Assembly: GCA_002308955.1 (NCBI GenBank)
Contig: DBWJ01000074.1
Coordinates: 21,052 to 41,769 of the forward strand
Direction: 5' to 3'
Length of the DNA stretch: 20,718 nt
From: Lachnoclostridium sp. UBA1241
Lineage (GTDB): Bacteria > Bacillota > Clostridia > Lachnospirales > Lachnospiraceae
The number at the start of each line of letters is the position of its first letter. Positions within the stretch are counted from its first letter, which is position 1. Below are positions 13,707-20,718 of the stretch, one piece after another. The notes below the pieces were generated by a model, which did no database searches, had not been told where the DNA came from, and saw nothing but the letters and a program-made list of their open reading frames with translations. Position numbers and translations under genes: made by a program.

Positions 13707-14885
13707 ATGAATCAGGGAAAGAATTGGCCGGACGTGCTGGCCTTTGAGAACGGGCAGGCGCTTAGCTCGCCCGCGGAATGGGAAGCCCGCGCGGCGGAGC
13801 TTCGAAGCCTTTACGAGCGCACCATGTACGGCACTTGGCGAACCGGGGAGCAGGTTTCCTGGTCGCTTTCCGACGAGGGCGCCGTTATGATTTCCTTCTT
13901 CGGAAACATCCCCGCGGAGGGTGCGAAAAATCTGACACTTACGATTTCCAATAACGGGCGGACCGCTTCGTGGTCGCTTCCCGTGTTCCTGCCGGATCCC
14001 GAAAAGGTGCCGATACCCGAGGGCGGATACCCGTTTATCCTAAGCATGCACGGCCTTCCGTCGATGAAGGAGGCGCTTGACCGCGGCTATGCGGTTTTTG
14101 CGAACAATGCGACGCTGGTCGCTTCCGATGACATGAAGCATCTCGGATCGTTTTATGACATTTATCCGTATACGGAGGAGCCCGCGTCCCAGACCGGCGT
14201 TTTGATGGCATGGGCATGGGGACTTTCGAAGATTCTCGACGCGGTGATGAACGGTCTCGGAGAGGCTCTCGGCCTGAATCCGTCGCTTTCAATCGTGACA
14301 GGCGTATCCCGATACGGAAAGGCCACCGCGGTTGCCGGCGCCTTTGATCCCCGGTTCCGTATGGTGGCTCCGTCCTGCAGCGGCGCAGGCGGGCTGGCTC
14401 TGTACCGGTATCAGTCCGAAGGAAAGACGTATGATTTCTCGGCTGTCGGTGCTTCCGACGCTTACACCTATGGGAAGAACGAGCCCCTCGACTGCCTGCA
14501 GTCCGAAAGCGAGCGGGGCTGGTTCAACGACGAATTTCTTGCTTATAAAACTCCGGAGGATCTCCCCGTCGAGCAGTATGAGCTTGCGGCGCTTTCCGCA
14601 GCCCCGGACCGCTGCTTCTTTTTGATCGGCTCCTGCACCGGCGAGGACTGGGTAAACGCCCCTTCCATGTGGCAGTGCTTCCTTGAGGCCAGGCGGGTAT
14701 TTGATTTCCTCGGACTTTCCGACCGGATTGCCTGCAACTTCCATAAGGAGGGGCACGCCGTTTTGGAGGAAGACTTTCGGGTTATGCTCCCTTATTTCGA
14801 CCGCGTCATCCGGGGCCTCGACGTACCCGTCGATTTCGACGCCCTTAAGACTTCCGTTTTCGCCCTTCCCGCGAATATCGGGTAG
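13707..14885 (+). CDS. CE15-family glucuronoyl esterase-like hydrolase, no signal peptide
   Basis: A 392-residue alpha/beta hydrolase of carbohydrate esterase family 15. The nucleophile motif GVSRYGK (199-205, Ser201) replaces the common GCSRxGK; SCSGAGG (223-229) and WFNDEF (272-277) follow family pattern, and the catalytic His is most likely His350 in HKEGH. The segment VEQYELAALSAAPDR (288-302) matches the usual D-Q-H-x-L-x-A-L-x-A-P-R motif, with Tyr in place of His. CE15 enzymes cleave esters of 4-O-methyl-glucuronic acid in glucuronoxylan. Most bacterial members are secreted; this one lacks any signal peptide and would act in the cytoplasm. The ATG at 13707 has GGAGGAG directly upstream; the frame opens earlier at 13629 but over the promoter. 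Confidence 0.85.
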   Translation: MNQGKNWPDVLAFENGQALSSPAEWEARAAELRSLYERTMYGTWRTGEQVSWSLSDEGAVMISFFGNIPAEGAKNLTLTISNNGRTASWSLPVFLPDPEKVPIPEGGYPFILSMHGLPSMKEALDRGYAVFANNATLVASDDMKHLGSFYDIYPYTEEPASQTGVLMAWAWGLSKILDAVMNGLGEALGLNPSLSIVTGVSRYGKATAVAGAFDPRFRMVAPSCSGAGGLALYRYQSEGKTYDFSAVGASDAYTYGKNEPLDCLQSESERGWFNDEFLAYKTPEDLPVEQYELAALSAAPDRCFFLIGSCTGEDWVNAPSMWQCFLEARRVFDFLGLSDRIACNFHKEGHAVLEEDFRVMLPYFDRVIRGLDVPVDFDALKTSVFALPANIG

Positions 14886-14915
14886 GAAAAGCGTTTCATT
14901 TTACGAAGAATTGCG

Positions 14916-14946
14916 AAAAATGTTGCCGAAAAAGCAACATTTTTTT
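14916..14946 (+). terminator. Terminator of the CE15 gene
   Basis: AAAATGTTGC, loop cgaaaaa, GCAACATTTT, continuing into a T-run ending at 14946. It lies about 30 bases after the stop codon. Confidence 0.92.
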
Positions 14947-14996
14947 GCGTTTTGAAGTTTTCTGCGATTCGGTACCCCGTGAGTTCGCGGAAACTC

Positions 14997-15025
14997 TTGA
15001 AGCGCCTGTTTCGTTGCCGTATACT
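14997..15025 (+). promoter_or_regulatory. Promoter of the MscS-surface protein operon
   Basis: TTGAAG (14997-15002), 17-base spacer, TATACT (15020-15025). The start codon at 15063 is about 30 bases beyond the predicted transcription start. Confidence 0.85.
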
Positions 15026-15062
15026 GAAGTTATCAAAATCCTTACAAGAGGAGGTTTTTTGT

Positions 15063-15962
15063 ATGAAAGAGAATAAAAAAGTGTTTATCCGTCTGATCGT
15101 GCTGTTCGCCATCTTCGCCGTGGCATTTGCCGTCGGTCTGATTGGCGACTATATCGATTTTGACAATTTGGAAGAAGCGTTCGGAAGCTTCCAGGCGATA
15201 AGACTTCTGTATCTTCTCTGCATGGTCTGCTTCGTTCTGTTCATTGAGACGCTTCTTGTATTTCTGCTCGGCCTGTTCGAGCCGGAAAGCCACCGCGCGA
15301 AGTCAGTGATTTCGATCGTCTCGAGCATGCTGAAATATATCACCGCAATCGTAATCCTCTGCTGGGGTCTTTCGATTCTCGGCTGCAACGTTTCGACCAT
15401 CGTTGCCAGCGTCGGAATCTTAGCCCTGGTTATCGGCTTCAGCGCTGAGAGCCTGATTGCCGACGTCGTAACCGGAACCTTCATGCTGTTTGAGAATCAG
15501 TATAACGTCGGCGACATCGTCGAAGTCGGCGGTTTCCGCGGCACCGTTACGAACATCGGAATCCGGACGACCTGCATCACCGATCCCGGCGGAAACGTGA
15601 AGATTGTCAACAACTCCGCAATGCAGAACATCCTGAACCGTTCCGATAAGATGTCCCGCGCGGTCAGCGATATCGCAATCCCTTACCCGACCGACCTCGA
15701 GAAGCTCGAATCGCAGCTTCCGAAGCTGATGGATGAGATTCTCGCGGCACATCCCGACGTGATGAAGGAAGCGCCCCGCTATCTCGGCGTGCAGGAGCTT
15801 GCCGACAGCGCCGTCGTTCTCCGCTTCGTTGTAAATGTCGATGAGAAGGACATTTATTCCGGCGCGCGTCTTCTGAACCGTGACCTGCTGCTCGGCTTCC
15901 GCAAGCTCGGTGTTGAGTGCCCTTACCCGCAGATGGATGTACATCTCGACAAGCAGGCTTAA
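15063..15962 (+). CDS. MscS-family mechanosensitive ion channel
   Basis: A 299-residue channel of the cytoplasmic membrane that opens under membrane tension to release solutes. Helices lie at about 7-27, 47-71 and 86-106; the pore-lining helix and start of the beta domain read GFSAESLIADVVTGTFMLFE (125-144), and the MscS beta-domain signature VGDIVEVGGFRGTVTNIGIR follows at 149-168. The C-terminal alpha/beta domain ends CPYPQMDVHL, as is usual for Clostridial YkuT-like members. The length matches small MscS proteins (280-300). The ATG at 15063 has GAGGAGG eight bases upstream; an upstream in-frame start at 14952 overlaps the promoter and is rejected. The surface protein follows by 24 bases. 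Confidence 0.93.
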   Translation: MKENKKVFIRLIVLFAIFAVAFAVGLIGDYIDFDNLEEAFGSFQAIRLLYLLCMVCFVLFIETLLVFLLGLFEPESHRAKSVISIVSSMLKYITAIVILCWGLSILGCNVSTIVASVGILALVIGFSAESLIADVVTGTFMLFENQYNVGDIVEVGGFRGTVTNIGIRTTCITDPGGNVKIVNNSAMQNILNRSDKMSRAVSDIAIPYPTDLEKLESQLPKLMDEILAAHPDVMKEAPRYLGVQELADSAVVLRFVVNVDEKDIYSGARLLNRDLLLGFRKLGVECPYPQMDVHLDKQA

Positions 15963-15986
15963 ATCCGTTTCCGCAAGGAGGCAGAT

Positions 15987-17432
15987 ATGGAATACTATCG
16001 TTTACCAGATGAATACAATCGACCGCCGAAGGAGCATTCGGTTCCTCCGGAGACTGCCGCGCCTGCGCCGGAATATCCTGAGTTAACGCCGGAAAAGGTT
16101 ACGGTTCCCGAGGAGTTTGCGGAGCTTCGTCCGGTTTCCGCGGAAGAAAGTTCCAAGGAAACGGGCCGCAGTAAGAGCGTACTTAAAAAACTGTTCCGGA
16201 ATATGGCCGCTCCCGTTGCGGCAACCGTTGCCACGGTAACGCTTTTCTTCGCGGCCGCAGGCTACGATCCCCTCGGAAGCGATGTGCTTAATAACAAGGC
16301 TTCGGCCGGCAATTCTTCGCCCCCGAGCCTCGTAACGGAGGACACGCCGACTCCGACTCCGACCGAAGAGCCCGGCACGCCTACACCTACGCCGACGCCG
16401 GAGCTGCTTAACTTCCCGGAGAATTCGGTTCCGGGCGCGACTGTCGTAACGAGATACGTGATGCATGCCGACAACGAGCCGGATTATCATTTTGCGTCGT
16501 CACCGTGTGATACCGAAGAGGAAGCATTTGAAGAGGTTCGCGCATGGCTGAAGACCTGGGGCGGAAACCCGAGGTTCCTTCCGGAGACAAGCCGCGAGAA
16601 CACGTTCAAGGGTTACGAGCAGAGTGAAGATTTCGAATACTCCGGCACGCTTGACAGCCCCGATTCCTTCACGATTCTAAGCGGTACCCTGTATGCCGTC
16701 TATCAGGAAGACATCTACTGCGATGCTTATCTGAGAAGCCACGGCGAGGGCTACTACGAGTTCGGCGATGATTCGCTTCCGAAGCTTCCGAACCTTGCTC
16801 CGGATTTCGCAGGCGATTACGCATGGAGCACCATGGGCTCCGAGGAATATGTCCGCATGTTTGTGACCGGCGATTCCGACTTCCGGTTCCTGCAGATGGG
16901 CGGCGCATGGGCAAGCATGGGCGGTCAGCTTGCCGATGTTCCCGGCGCGACCTACGACGCGGGCACGAATACGCTGACGCTTGAAAACTGCACGGCGGAA
17001 TGCATCGACGTGAACCTGATGGGTAACAGCTTTACGATCCGTGTCATCGGGGACAACCACATCGGATACATTCAGATGTGGGGTGCGATGTACGCAGGCA
17101 GCGTCACATTTACCGGAGACGGAATGCTTACCATCAATGAACAGCAGAAGTCCAACATCGGTCTGTTCATTAACGGCGAATGCAGCCCGAGCGCGATTCT
17201 CGTGGATCGCGGCGTGGACATCGAAATCTACGGCCAGACCTACGCGATAGCCGTCGCGGATACGACACTGTCGAATCCGATCTGTTTCGTGAACGGCCAG
17301 ACGATTCTCGGCGGCGGCGTCCGTTTCGTGGATCCGTACACCGCAGACGACGGAACGACCTACTATAACGCCTATGTCATAACACCGGATGGCAACCCCG
17401 CGACGTATGTGACATTTGAGCCGACGAATTAA
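15987..17432 (+). CDS. Membrane-anchored beta-solenoid surface protein with Thr-Pro linker
   Basis: A 481-residue protein, probably type II: a proline/glutamate-rich cytoplasmic region (1-62), a basic stop (KSVLKKLFR), one membrane helix (about 73-91), then a Thr-Pro linker (119-138) into an extracellular part. Residues about 150-300 show no family I recognise. Residues about 314-430 have the TYDAGTNTLTLEN...GSVTFTGDGMLTINEQQ pattern of short parallel beta-helix (Cthe_2159-like carbohydrate-binding) domains found on Lachnospiraceae surfaces. Binding to wall or plant polysaccharide is possible but not shown. AGGAGG lies six bases before the ATG. Cotranscription with the mechanosensitive channel hints at an envelope role. 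The N-terminal cytoplasmic region is unusually long for such an anchor. Confidence 0.75.
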   Translation: MEYYRLPDEYNRPPKEHSVPPETAAPAPEYPELTPEKVTVPEEFAELRPVSAEESSKETGRSKSVLKKLFRNMAAPVAATVATVTLFFAAAGYDPLGSDVLNNKASAGNSSPPSLVTEDTPTPTPTEEPGTPTPTPTPELLNFPENSVPGATVVTRYVMHADNEPDYHFASSPCDTEEEAFEEVRAWLKTWGGNPRFLPETSRENTFKGYEQSEDFEYSGTLDSPDSFTILSGTLYAVYQEDIYCDAYLRSHGEGYYEFGDDSLPKLPNLAPDFAGDYAWSTMGSEEYVRMFVTGDSDFRFLQMGGAWASMGGQLADVPGATYDAGTNTLTLENCTAECIDVNLMGNSFTIRVIGDNHIGYIQMWGAMYAGSVTFTGDGMLTINEQQKSNIGLFINGECSPSAILVDRGVDIEIYGQTYAIAVADTTLSNPICFVNGQTILGGGVRFVDPYTADDGTTYYNAYVITPDGNPATYVTFEPTN

Positions 17433-17480
17433 TATCGAACGCCGACTGGTGAATCCCGAAAATCGGTTGATTGAAAAAAG

Positions 17481-17514
17481 AAAAGACGGTCTGCTTCGGC
17501 AGATCGTCTTTTTT
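17481..17514. terminator. Bidirectional terminator between converging operons
   Basis: AAAAGACGGTCTGC, tetraloop TTCG, GCAGATCGTCTTTT, with T-runs on both strands. It ends the surface-protein operon (plus) and the flippase-acyltransferase operon (minus). Confidence 0.93.
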
Positions 17515-17520
17515 GCGTGT

Positions 17521-18795
17521 CTACGCCAGTCCCGGCTTGCAGGGCTCGCCCGCGTCCCTTTTATATTTCTGATACAGCTCCTCGGTTGCAAGCGCCATCT
17601 TCGTAACCGCAAAATCCTTCCCGTGGGGATAGACGTACCACGTGTCCTGCAGCGTGTTTAAATCCACGCAGTCCCCGTACTTTCCGAGGTATTCGTACTC
17701 GATGTGCACGGAATACTGCGTCGGCGCCTCAATCGTCATCGAAAACGGCCGGTCCTGCTCATCGGTTCCGAATACGCGGAAGCCGTCCATATCGTGAATC
17801 ATGGTTCCTTCCCCGAGGCGCACGTACTTCTTCGCATTCGGGAGAGAATCGACGTGGACCGAAAGCGGGCCGGTTGAGTATGTACCCCGTTCGATTTCCT
17901 CGCGCACATTGGCGCGCTCCCACTCATACCAGTCGGGGATGTGCGAAAACTCCGTCTTTCCGTTCTCGGCGGAAAGCTCATTCAGCTCGCTTAACTGCCA
18001 GCCTTTGCCGCAGGCCTCGCAGAAGAGTCTGGTGCCCTCTGTGTTCATCCGGTACTCGGTGCGGCAGGCGGGGCACTGGTATAAAACCTTCTGAAGCCCC
18101 TCTGCGCGCTTTTCGTAAGTCGTCTTAAGCCCGCGCTCCTTCTGCCAGGCGTAATCGTCGTATTGAAACGTCTCGACAAGCTTTCGGTTAATCTCGTCGA
18201 CCGTAGCCTCCTTAAGCTCCTCGGGCGTATAAAGGCAGGTCATCTCCGCTTCGGTGGGCTTGATGCCCCGCTCCGCAAGATTCCAGAAAGGCGAAGTCAC
18301 ATGGTTTCCATGACATATTAACGTCACCACCGGCACCTTCATCACCTTGCAAAGCTTCCCAAGTGACTCCGGAAGCACTGCGGTCGTTCCGCAAAGCGAA
18401 TACCGGGCCTCCGGATAGATGACCGCGATATCTCCGTTCTTCAGCGTGCGGTGCAGTTGCTTTACGAGAACGATGTCATTTGTAAATTTGCGTTTGCAGA
18501 TGCATCCGACGTTTCGAAGGAGCTTCTCCCTCCCGATAAATCCGTCAATCGCAACCACATAGTTCGCGCGGCTCGGAAAGATCGCCTTCGTCGCTACCTT
18601 GAAATCAAGGAACGAATTGTGGTTACAAAGCAGAATGTACGGCGGCTTGATGCCCTCCATCCGCGTCTTTGTGATCTGCGTCTTATGCTTCCGAACGTCA
18701 GGCGCGCTCAGAATATACGTAAGAGGCCGCAGGTACCACTTCGTGCGTACCGGCGGCTTCGTCATATCAAAACGTTTAAAGTTAAAAGCGTCCAT
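17521..18795 (-). CDS. PlsC-type acyltransferase with internal zinc ribbon
   Basis: A 424-residue protein. Residues about 40-210 hold a 1-acylglycerol-3-phosphate acyltransferase (PlsC) domain: H-x4-D catalytic motif NHNSFLD (58-64; His59, Asp64) and substrate motif YPEARYS (127-133). A zinc ribbon follows, with Cys241/Cys244 (CPAC) and Cys259/Cys262 (CEAC), then a beta-rich C-terminal domain of unknown role. PlsC enzymes transfer fatty acids to lysophosphatidic acid or related lipids at the inner membrane leaflet. The ATG at 18795 has an AAGGAG site at seven bases. The frame is open upstream to 18882, where a single TAG parts it from the flippase-like gene in the same frame. Lipid substrate is unknown; the partnership with a flippase-like protein suggests membrane-lipid or glycolipid metabolism. 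Confidence 0.85.
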   Translation of the reverse strand: MDAFNFKRFDMTKPPVRTKWYLRPLTYILSAPDVRKHKTQITKTRMEGIKPPYILLCNHNSFLDFKVATKAIFPSRANYVVAIDGFIGREKLLRNVGCICKRKFTNDIVLVKQLHRTLKNGDIAVIYPEARYSLCGTTAVLPESLGKLCKVMKVPVVTLICHGNHVTSPFWNLAERGIKPTEAEMTCLYTPEELKEATVDEINRKLVETFQYDDYAWQKERGLKTTYEKRAEGLQKVLYQCPACRTEYRMNTEGTRLFCEACGKGWQLSELNELSAENGKTEFSHIPDWYEWERANVREEIERGTYSTGPLSVHVDSLPNAKKYVRLGEGTMIHDMDGFRVFGTDEQDRPFSMTIEAPTQYSVHIEYEYLGKYGDCVDLNTLQDTWYVYPHGKDFAVTKMALATEELYQKYKRDAGEPCKPGLA

Positions 18796-18858
18796 GGCGT
18801 TCTCCTTTTTGGTCCGGACTCTTTTTGCACCCGGCAGGGGGTGTGGCATTTGCTGCAG

Positions 18859-18951
18859 ATTCGCGCAGTCCACGGGATCCGGCTACAGATTCGCGCGGTC
18901 TTCGGGATCCTTCTTCCAGTGATTCGCGCGGTTTGCGGGATCCGACTGCAG
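18859..18951 (-). repeat. Three-unit tandem repeat spanning the flippase stop codon
   Basis: On the minus strand three units encode LQSDPANRAN (18922-18951), HWKKDPEDRAN (18889-18921) and L-stop-PDPVDCAN (18859-18888), followed by LQQ. A 23-base core (plus-strand starts 18858, 18888, 18921) differs at only a few positions between copies. Unit lengths are 30, 33 and 30 bases, keeping the reading frame. Confidence 0.9.
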
Positions 18952-20100
18952 CAGCTCCTCGGTTTTCGCGATTGCCCGCTCAAACTCCGCTTCGAACTTT
19001 TCCTCCGCAACGATCAGATTTTCCTTCGGAGGCTTCTCCGGGAATTCCTCTGCCTTCCGCTCGCGCGTGAAGGAGAAATTCGCGAGGATCGTGAAGATTC
19101 CGCAGGAAATCATCAGGAAATAATAAGTAATACCGCGGTTCAGAAGAAGTCCCGCACCCATCAGGGCGGGCGTGAACAGCCTTCTTTGGAGGTTTACGAA
19201 CACAAGCTCGTTGGCGCCGGCCGCTCCGGGAATCGGCAGCATGTCAACGGAAAGCGACAGGATCGCCTGTACCGCGACAACGCTCAGCCAGTCCACATGC
19301 CCTACGCCGAGCGCTTTTGCGACGCAAAATGTGACGGAGAAATAAGCAAGTCTCTGCACAACCGTATAAAGGAACATCCGGAATACGACCATCTTGTTAT
19401 CGCGGAGATAACCCGAACCGTAATGATACATCGAAATGGACGCCTGCGCCTTCCGGTTGGCGGCCTCCGGATTCTTTACGATATGAAGCTTGGCCCCGAG
19501 GCCTATGATCTTTCCGACCAGCGCGGTCGCTGCCTTAGGCCGGAAGATTCCGATCCAAAGGAAGAAAACCGAGATCAGCTGGAACAGAACACCGATGGAG
19601 AACAGAATCGGTACCCTGCGGATGGACGACAGCACAAGATTCGGGCGGAATACAAGCGCAATGATGAAAATCGTAAGAAACGCCGCCTTATACCAGACCG
19701 CGATCATCATGCATGCAAGCGCTCCGACCAGAACGTCCACGCCGAAGCGGGTCATGTAAATCATCTGAATCGGCTGTCCGCCGGCAGCTCCCGGGGTAAT
19801 CTGGGCAAAAAAATACTCGACGTTACTAAGCAGAAAACAGCGCCACCAGCTTATCTTCTGCTTCATACCGTCGAACATGACTTTCAATTGTATCGACTCG
19901 ATGAAGATGAACACAAGCATCAACGCCGCACCGAGCACAATCCACGGCTTCTTTGCTTTTTTTAGATGACAAATAATCCGCTTCGCGTCATCGCCGCGGA
20001 ACATAAAATAAAGGATCAGCGCGGTAATAACGAGAATCACGGATACATGAAAGATATACCCTGCTTTTTTTCTGGTAGATTTCTTCAAGACGGCTCCCAT
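18883..20100 (-). CDS. LPG-synthase-TM/flippase-like membrane protein (UPF0104)
   Basis: A 405-residue polytopic protein of the lysylphosphatidylglycerol synthase transmembrane-domain family (PF03706-type). It has about eight membrane helices and the family's ITPGAAGGQP motif, which is matched near the end by LPIPGAAGANE. It lacks the cytosolic aminoacyl-transferase domain of MprF, so it is more likely a lipid flippase or transporter than an LPG synthase. The C-terminal tail (after about residue 345) is charged and ends in the DPxxRAN repeats, stopped by TAG. The ATG at 20100 is chosen because the predicted transcription start is near 20142; the longer GTG start at 20145 would be leaderless. 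No good ribosome site precedes either. It shares an operon and a reading frame with the acyltransferase. Confidence 0.85.
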   Translation of the reverse strand: MGAVLKKSTRKKAGYIFHVSVILVITALILYFMFRGDDAKRIICHLKKAKKPWIVLGAALMLVFIFIESIQLKVMFDGMKQKISWWRCFLLSNVEYFFAQITPGAAGGQPIQMIYMTRFGVDVLVGALACMMIAVWYKAAFLTIFIIALVFRPNLVLSSIRRVPILFSIGVLFQLISVFFLWIGIFRPKAATALVGKIIGLGAKLHIVKNPEAANRKAQASISMYHYGSGYLRDNKMVVFRMFLYTVVQRLAYFSVTFCVAKALGVGHVDWLSVVAVQAILSLSVDMLPIPGAAGANELVFVNLQRRLFTPALMGAGLLLNRGITYYFLMISCGIFTILANFSFTRERKAEEFPEKPPKENLIVAEEKFEAEFERAIAKTEELLQSDPANRANHWKKDPEDRANL

Positions 20101-20148
20101 ATATGTTTCATTTGGATGCCGAAAGGGCCCCCACAACTGTACCACTAT

Positions 20149-20177
20149 TTTCTACCATAAAAAGCCGTTTTTGTCAA
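20149..20177 (-). promoter_or_regulatory. Promoter of the flippase-acyltransferase operon
   Basis: On the minus strand a perfect -35 TTGACA (20172-20177), 17-base spacer, -10 TAGAAA (20149-20154). The predicted start near 20142 decides the gene start at 20100. Confidence 0.75.
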
Positions 20178-20205
20178 TGTAAACCGACCTTTTTCATCGG
20201 TCCGT

Positions 20206-20231
20206 AAACCGGCCGGTAACAAGGCCGGTTT
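20206..20231 (-). terminator. Hairpin at the nadE stop codon, probable terminator
   Basis: AAACCGGCC (20206-20214) pairs with GGCCGGTTT (20223-20231), 9 bp perfect; the stem begins within the TAA stop codon. Only a short TTT follows on the minus strand, so efficiency is doubtful. Confidence 0.6.
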
Positions 20232-20718
20232 ATTCTACCCACATGGCCGCCGAAGCGTCACTCGGCATACGCCAGTCACCGCGCGGGGACAGGGATACCG
20301 AACCGACCTTCGGGCCGTCCGGCATGCAGCTCCGTTTGAACTGCTGGGTGAAGAAGCGGCGGAAGAAATTCCGCGAAGCGTTCCGTACCGCCTCGCCGGT
20401 CAGTTCGGGATAGGCTGCGAGGGCAAATCCGACACTTTTCTCCGGAGCGAACCCGTAACGGAGCGTATAGTACAAAAAGAAATCATTGAGGTCGTATTTG
20501 CCGACCTTTTCCTCTGTTTTCTGGGCAAATGCGCCGTCCGCGCTCGGTGTCAGTTCCGGCGTGATCGGAGTATCGCAGATCGAGAAGATCGTCTCCTTCA
20601 GTTCTTCGTTACCGCACATAAGTGCATAGGACTTACAGATAAACTGAACGAGCGTCTTCGGGATCGAAGTATTCACCGCATACATGGACATATGGTCACC
20701 GTTATAGGTACACCAGCC
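20230..20718 (-). CDS. nadE: Glutamine-dependent NAD synthetase, C-terminal part (5' end off window)
   Basis: The last 162 residues of NAD synthetase, which makes NAD from deamido-NAD, ATP and glutamine-derived ammonia in the cytoplasm. The visible frame starts GWCTYNGDHMSMYAVN, a hallmark of the synthetase domain around the conserved YNVN/YAVN stretch, continues with YDLNDFFLYYTLRYG, and ends FKRSCMPDGPKVGSVSLSPR-GDWRMPSD, typical of the long two-domain bacterial enzyme. The N-terminal glutaminase domain lies outside the window. The frame is open to the right edge, so the ATG at 20691 is internal. Confidence 0.95.
   Translation of the reverse strand, partial: GWCTYNGDHMSMYAVNTSIPKTLVQFICKSYALMCGNEELKETIFSICDTPITPELTPSADGAFAQKTEEKVGKYDLNDFFLYYTLRYGFAPEKSVGFALAAYPELTGEAVRNASRNFFRRFFTQQFKRSCMPDGPKVGSVSLSPRGDWRMPSDASAAMWVE

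Noticed and set aside
16677..17612. A 311-codon minus-strand open frame opposite the beta-solenoid protein
   Set aside because: Composition is Arg/Ile/His-rich antisense sequence and it runs across the bidirectional terminator.
18883..18885. TAG read as pyrrolysine
   Set aside because: Four other genes here end in TAG as a plain stop and no pyrrolysine machinery is visible; simple read-through or a past nonsense change is more economical.
18451..19965. A 504-codon plus-strand open frame opposite the flippase-like and acyltransferase genes
   Set aside because: It is rich in Arg, His and Asp in the way expected of an antisense frame in GC-rich DNA, has no family motif or ribosome site, and both genes on the other strand are clear.

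Overview
The window reads as a chromosomal stretch of a fairly GC-rich member of the Clostridia, most likely Lachnospiraceae from a gut or rumen. This rests on strong AGGAGG-type ribosome sites, TTGACA/TATAAT-type promoters, Thr-Pro repeat linkers in surface proteins, a DUF4342-regulator-kinase operon, intracellular plant-polysaccharide enzymes, and compact operons closed by hairpin/T-tract terminators. No plasmid, phage, transposase, CRISPR array, tRNA or rRNA gene was recognised.

Layout from left to right. 1-1841 (minus strand): an operon of an HTH regulator, a minimal HipA-type kinase and the first codons of a copper-type P-ATPase, with operator-like direct repeats over its promoter. 1842-3288 (minus): a small membrane protein and a CDF metal exporter whose site residues suggest manganese. 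3289-3901: a gene-free stretch with five units of an exactly 75-bp tandem repeat and the terminator of the next operon. 3902-6563 (minus): DUF4342 protein, OmpR-type regulator and histidine kinase, with paired TTAATC boxes just upstream of the promoter. 6798-7769 (plus): a DMT-type transporter. 7876-9540 (minus): a GH43 glycosidase. 9958-12813 (minus): a four-gene operon of a polytopic membrane protein, an anchored NAGPA-type phosphodiester glycosidase, a four-helix membrane protein and a PNPOx-like flavoprotein. 12960-13418 (minus): a cysteine-rich DUF3795 protein. 13707-14885 (plus): a CE15 esterase. 15063-17432 (plus): an MscS-type channel and a membrane-anchored, Thr-Pro-linked beta-solenoid protein. 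17521-20100 (minus): an LPG-synthase-TM/flippase-like protein and a PlsC-type acyltransferase with a zinc ribbon. 20230-20718 (minus): the C-terminal part of glutamine-dependent NAD synthetase.

Together the genes point to envelope upkeep (MscS, flippase-like protein, acyltransferase, NAGPA and beta-solenoid surface proteins), metal handling (CDF, copA start) and intracellular breakdown of imported xylan fragments (GH43 and CE15, both without a signal peptide).

The most unusual signals are: (1) the flippase-like and acyltransferase ORFs lie in one reading frame, parted by a single TAG inside a tandem repeat where a sister unit has CAG; (2) the 75-bp tandem array; (3) a HipA-type kinase whose usual N-terminal module appears to sit on the HTH partner; (4) probable response-regulator boxes on the two-component operon; (5) a hairpin wedged between the ribosome site and start codon of the DUF3795 gene.
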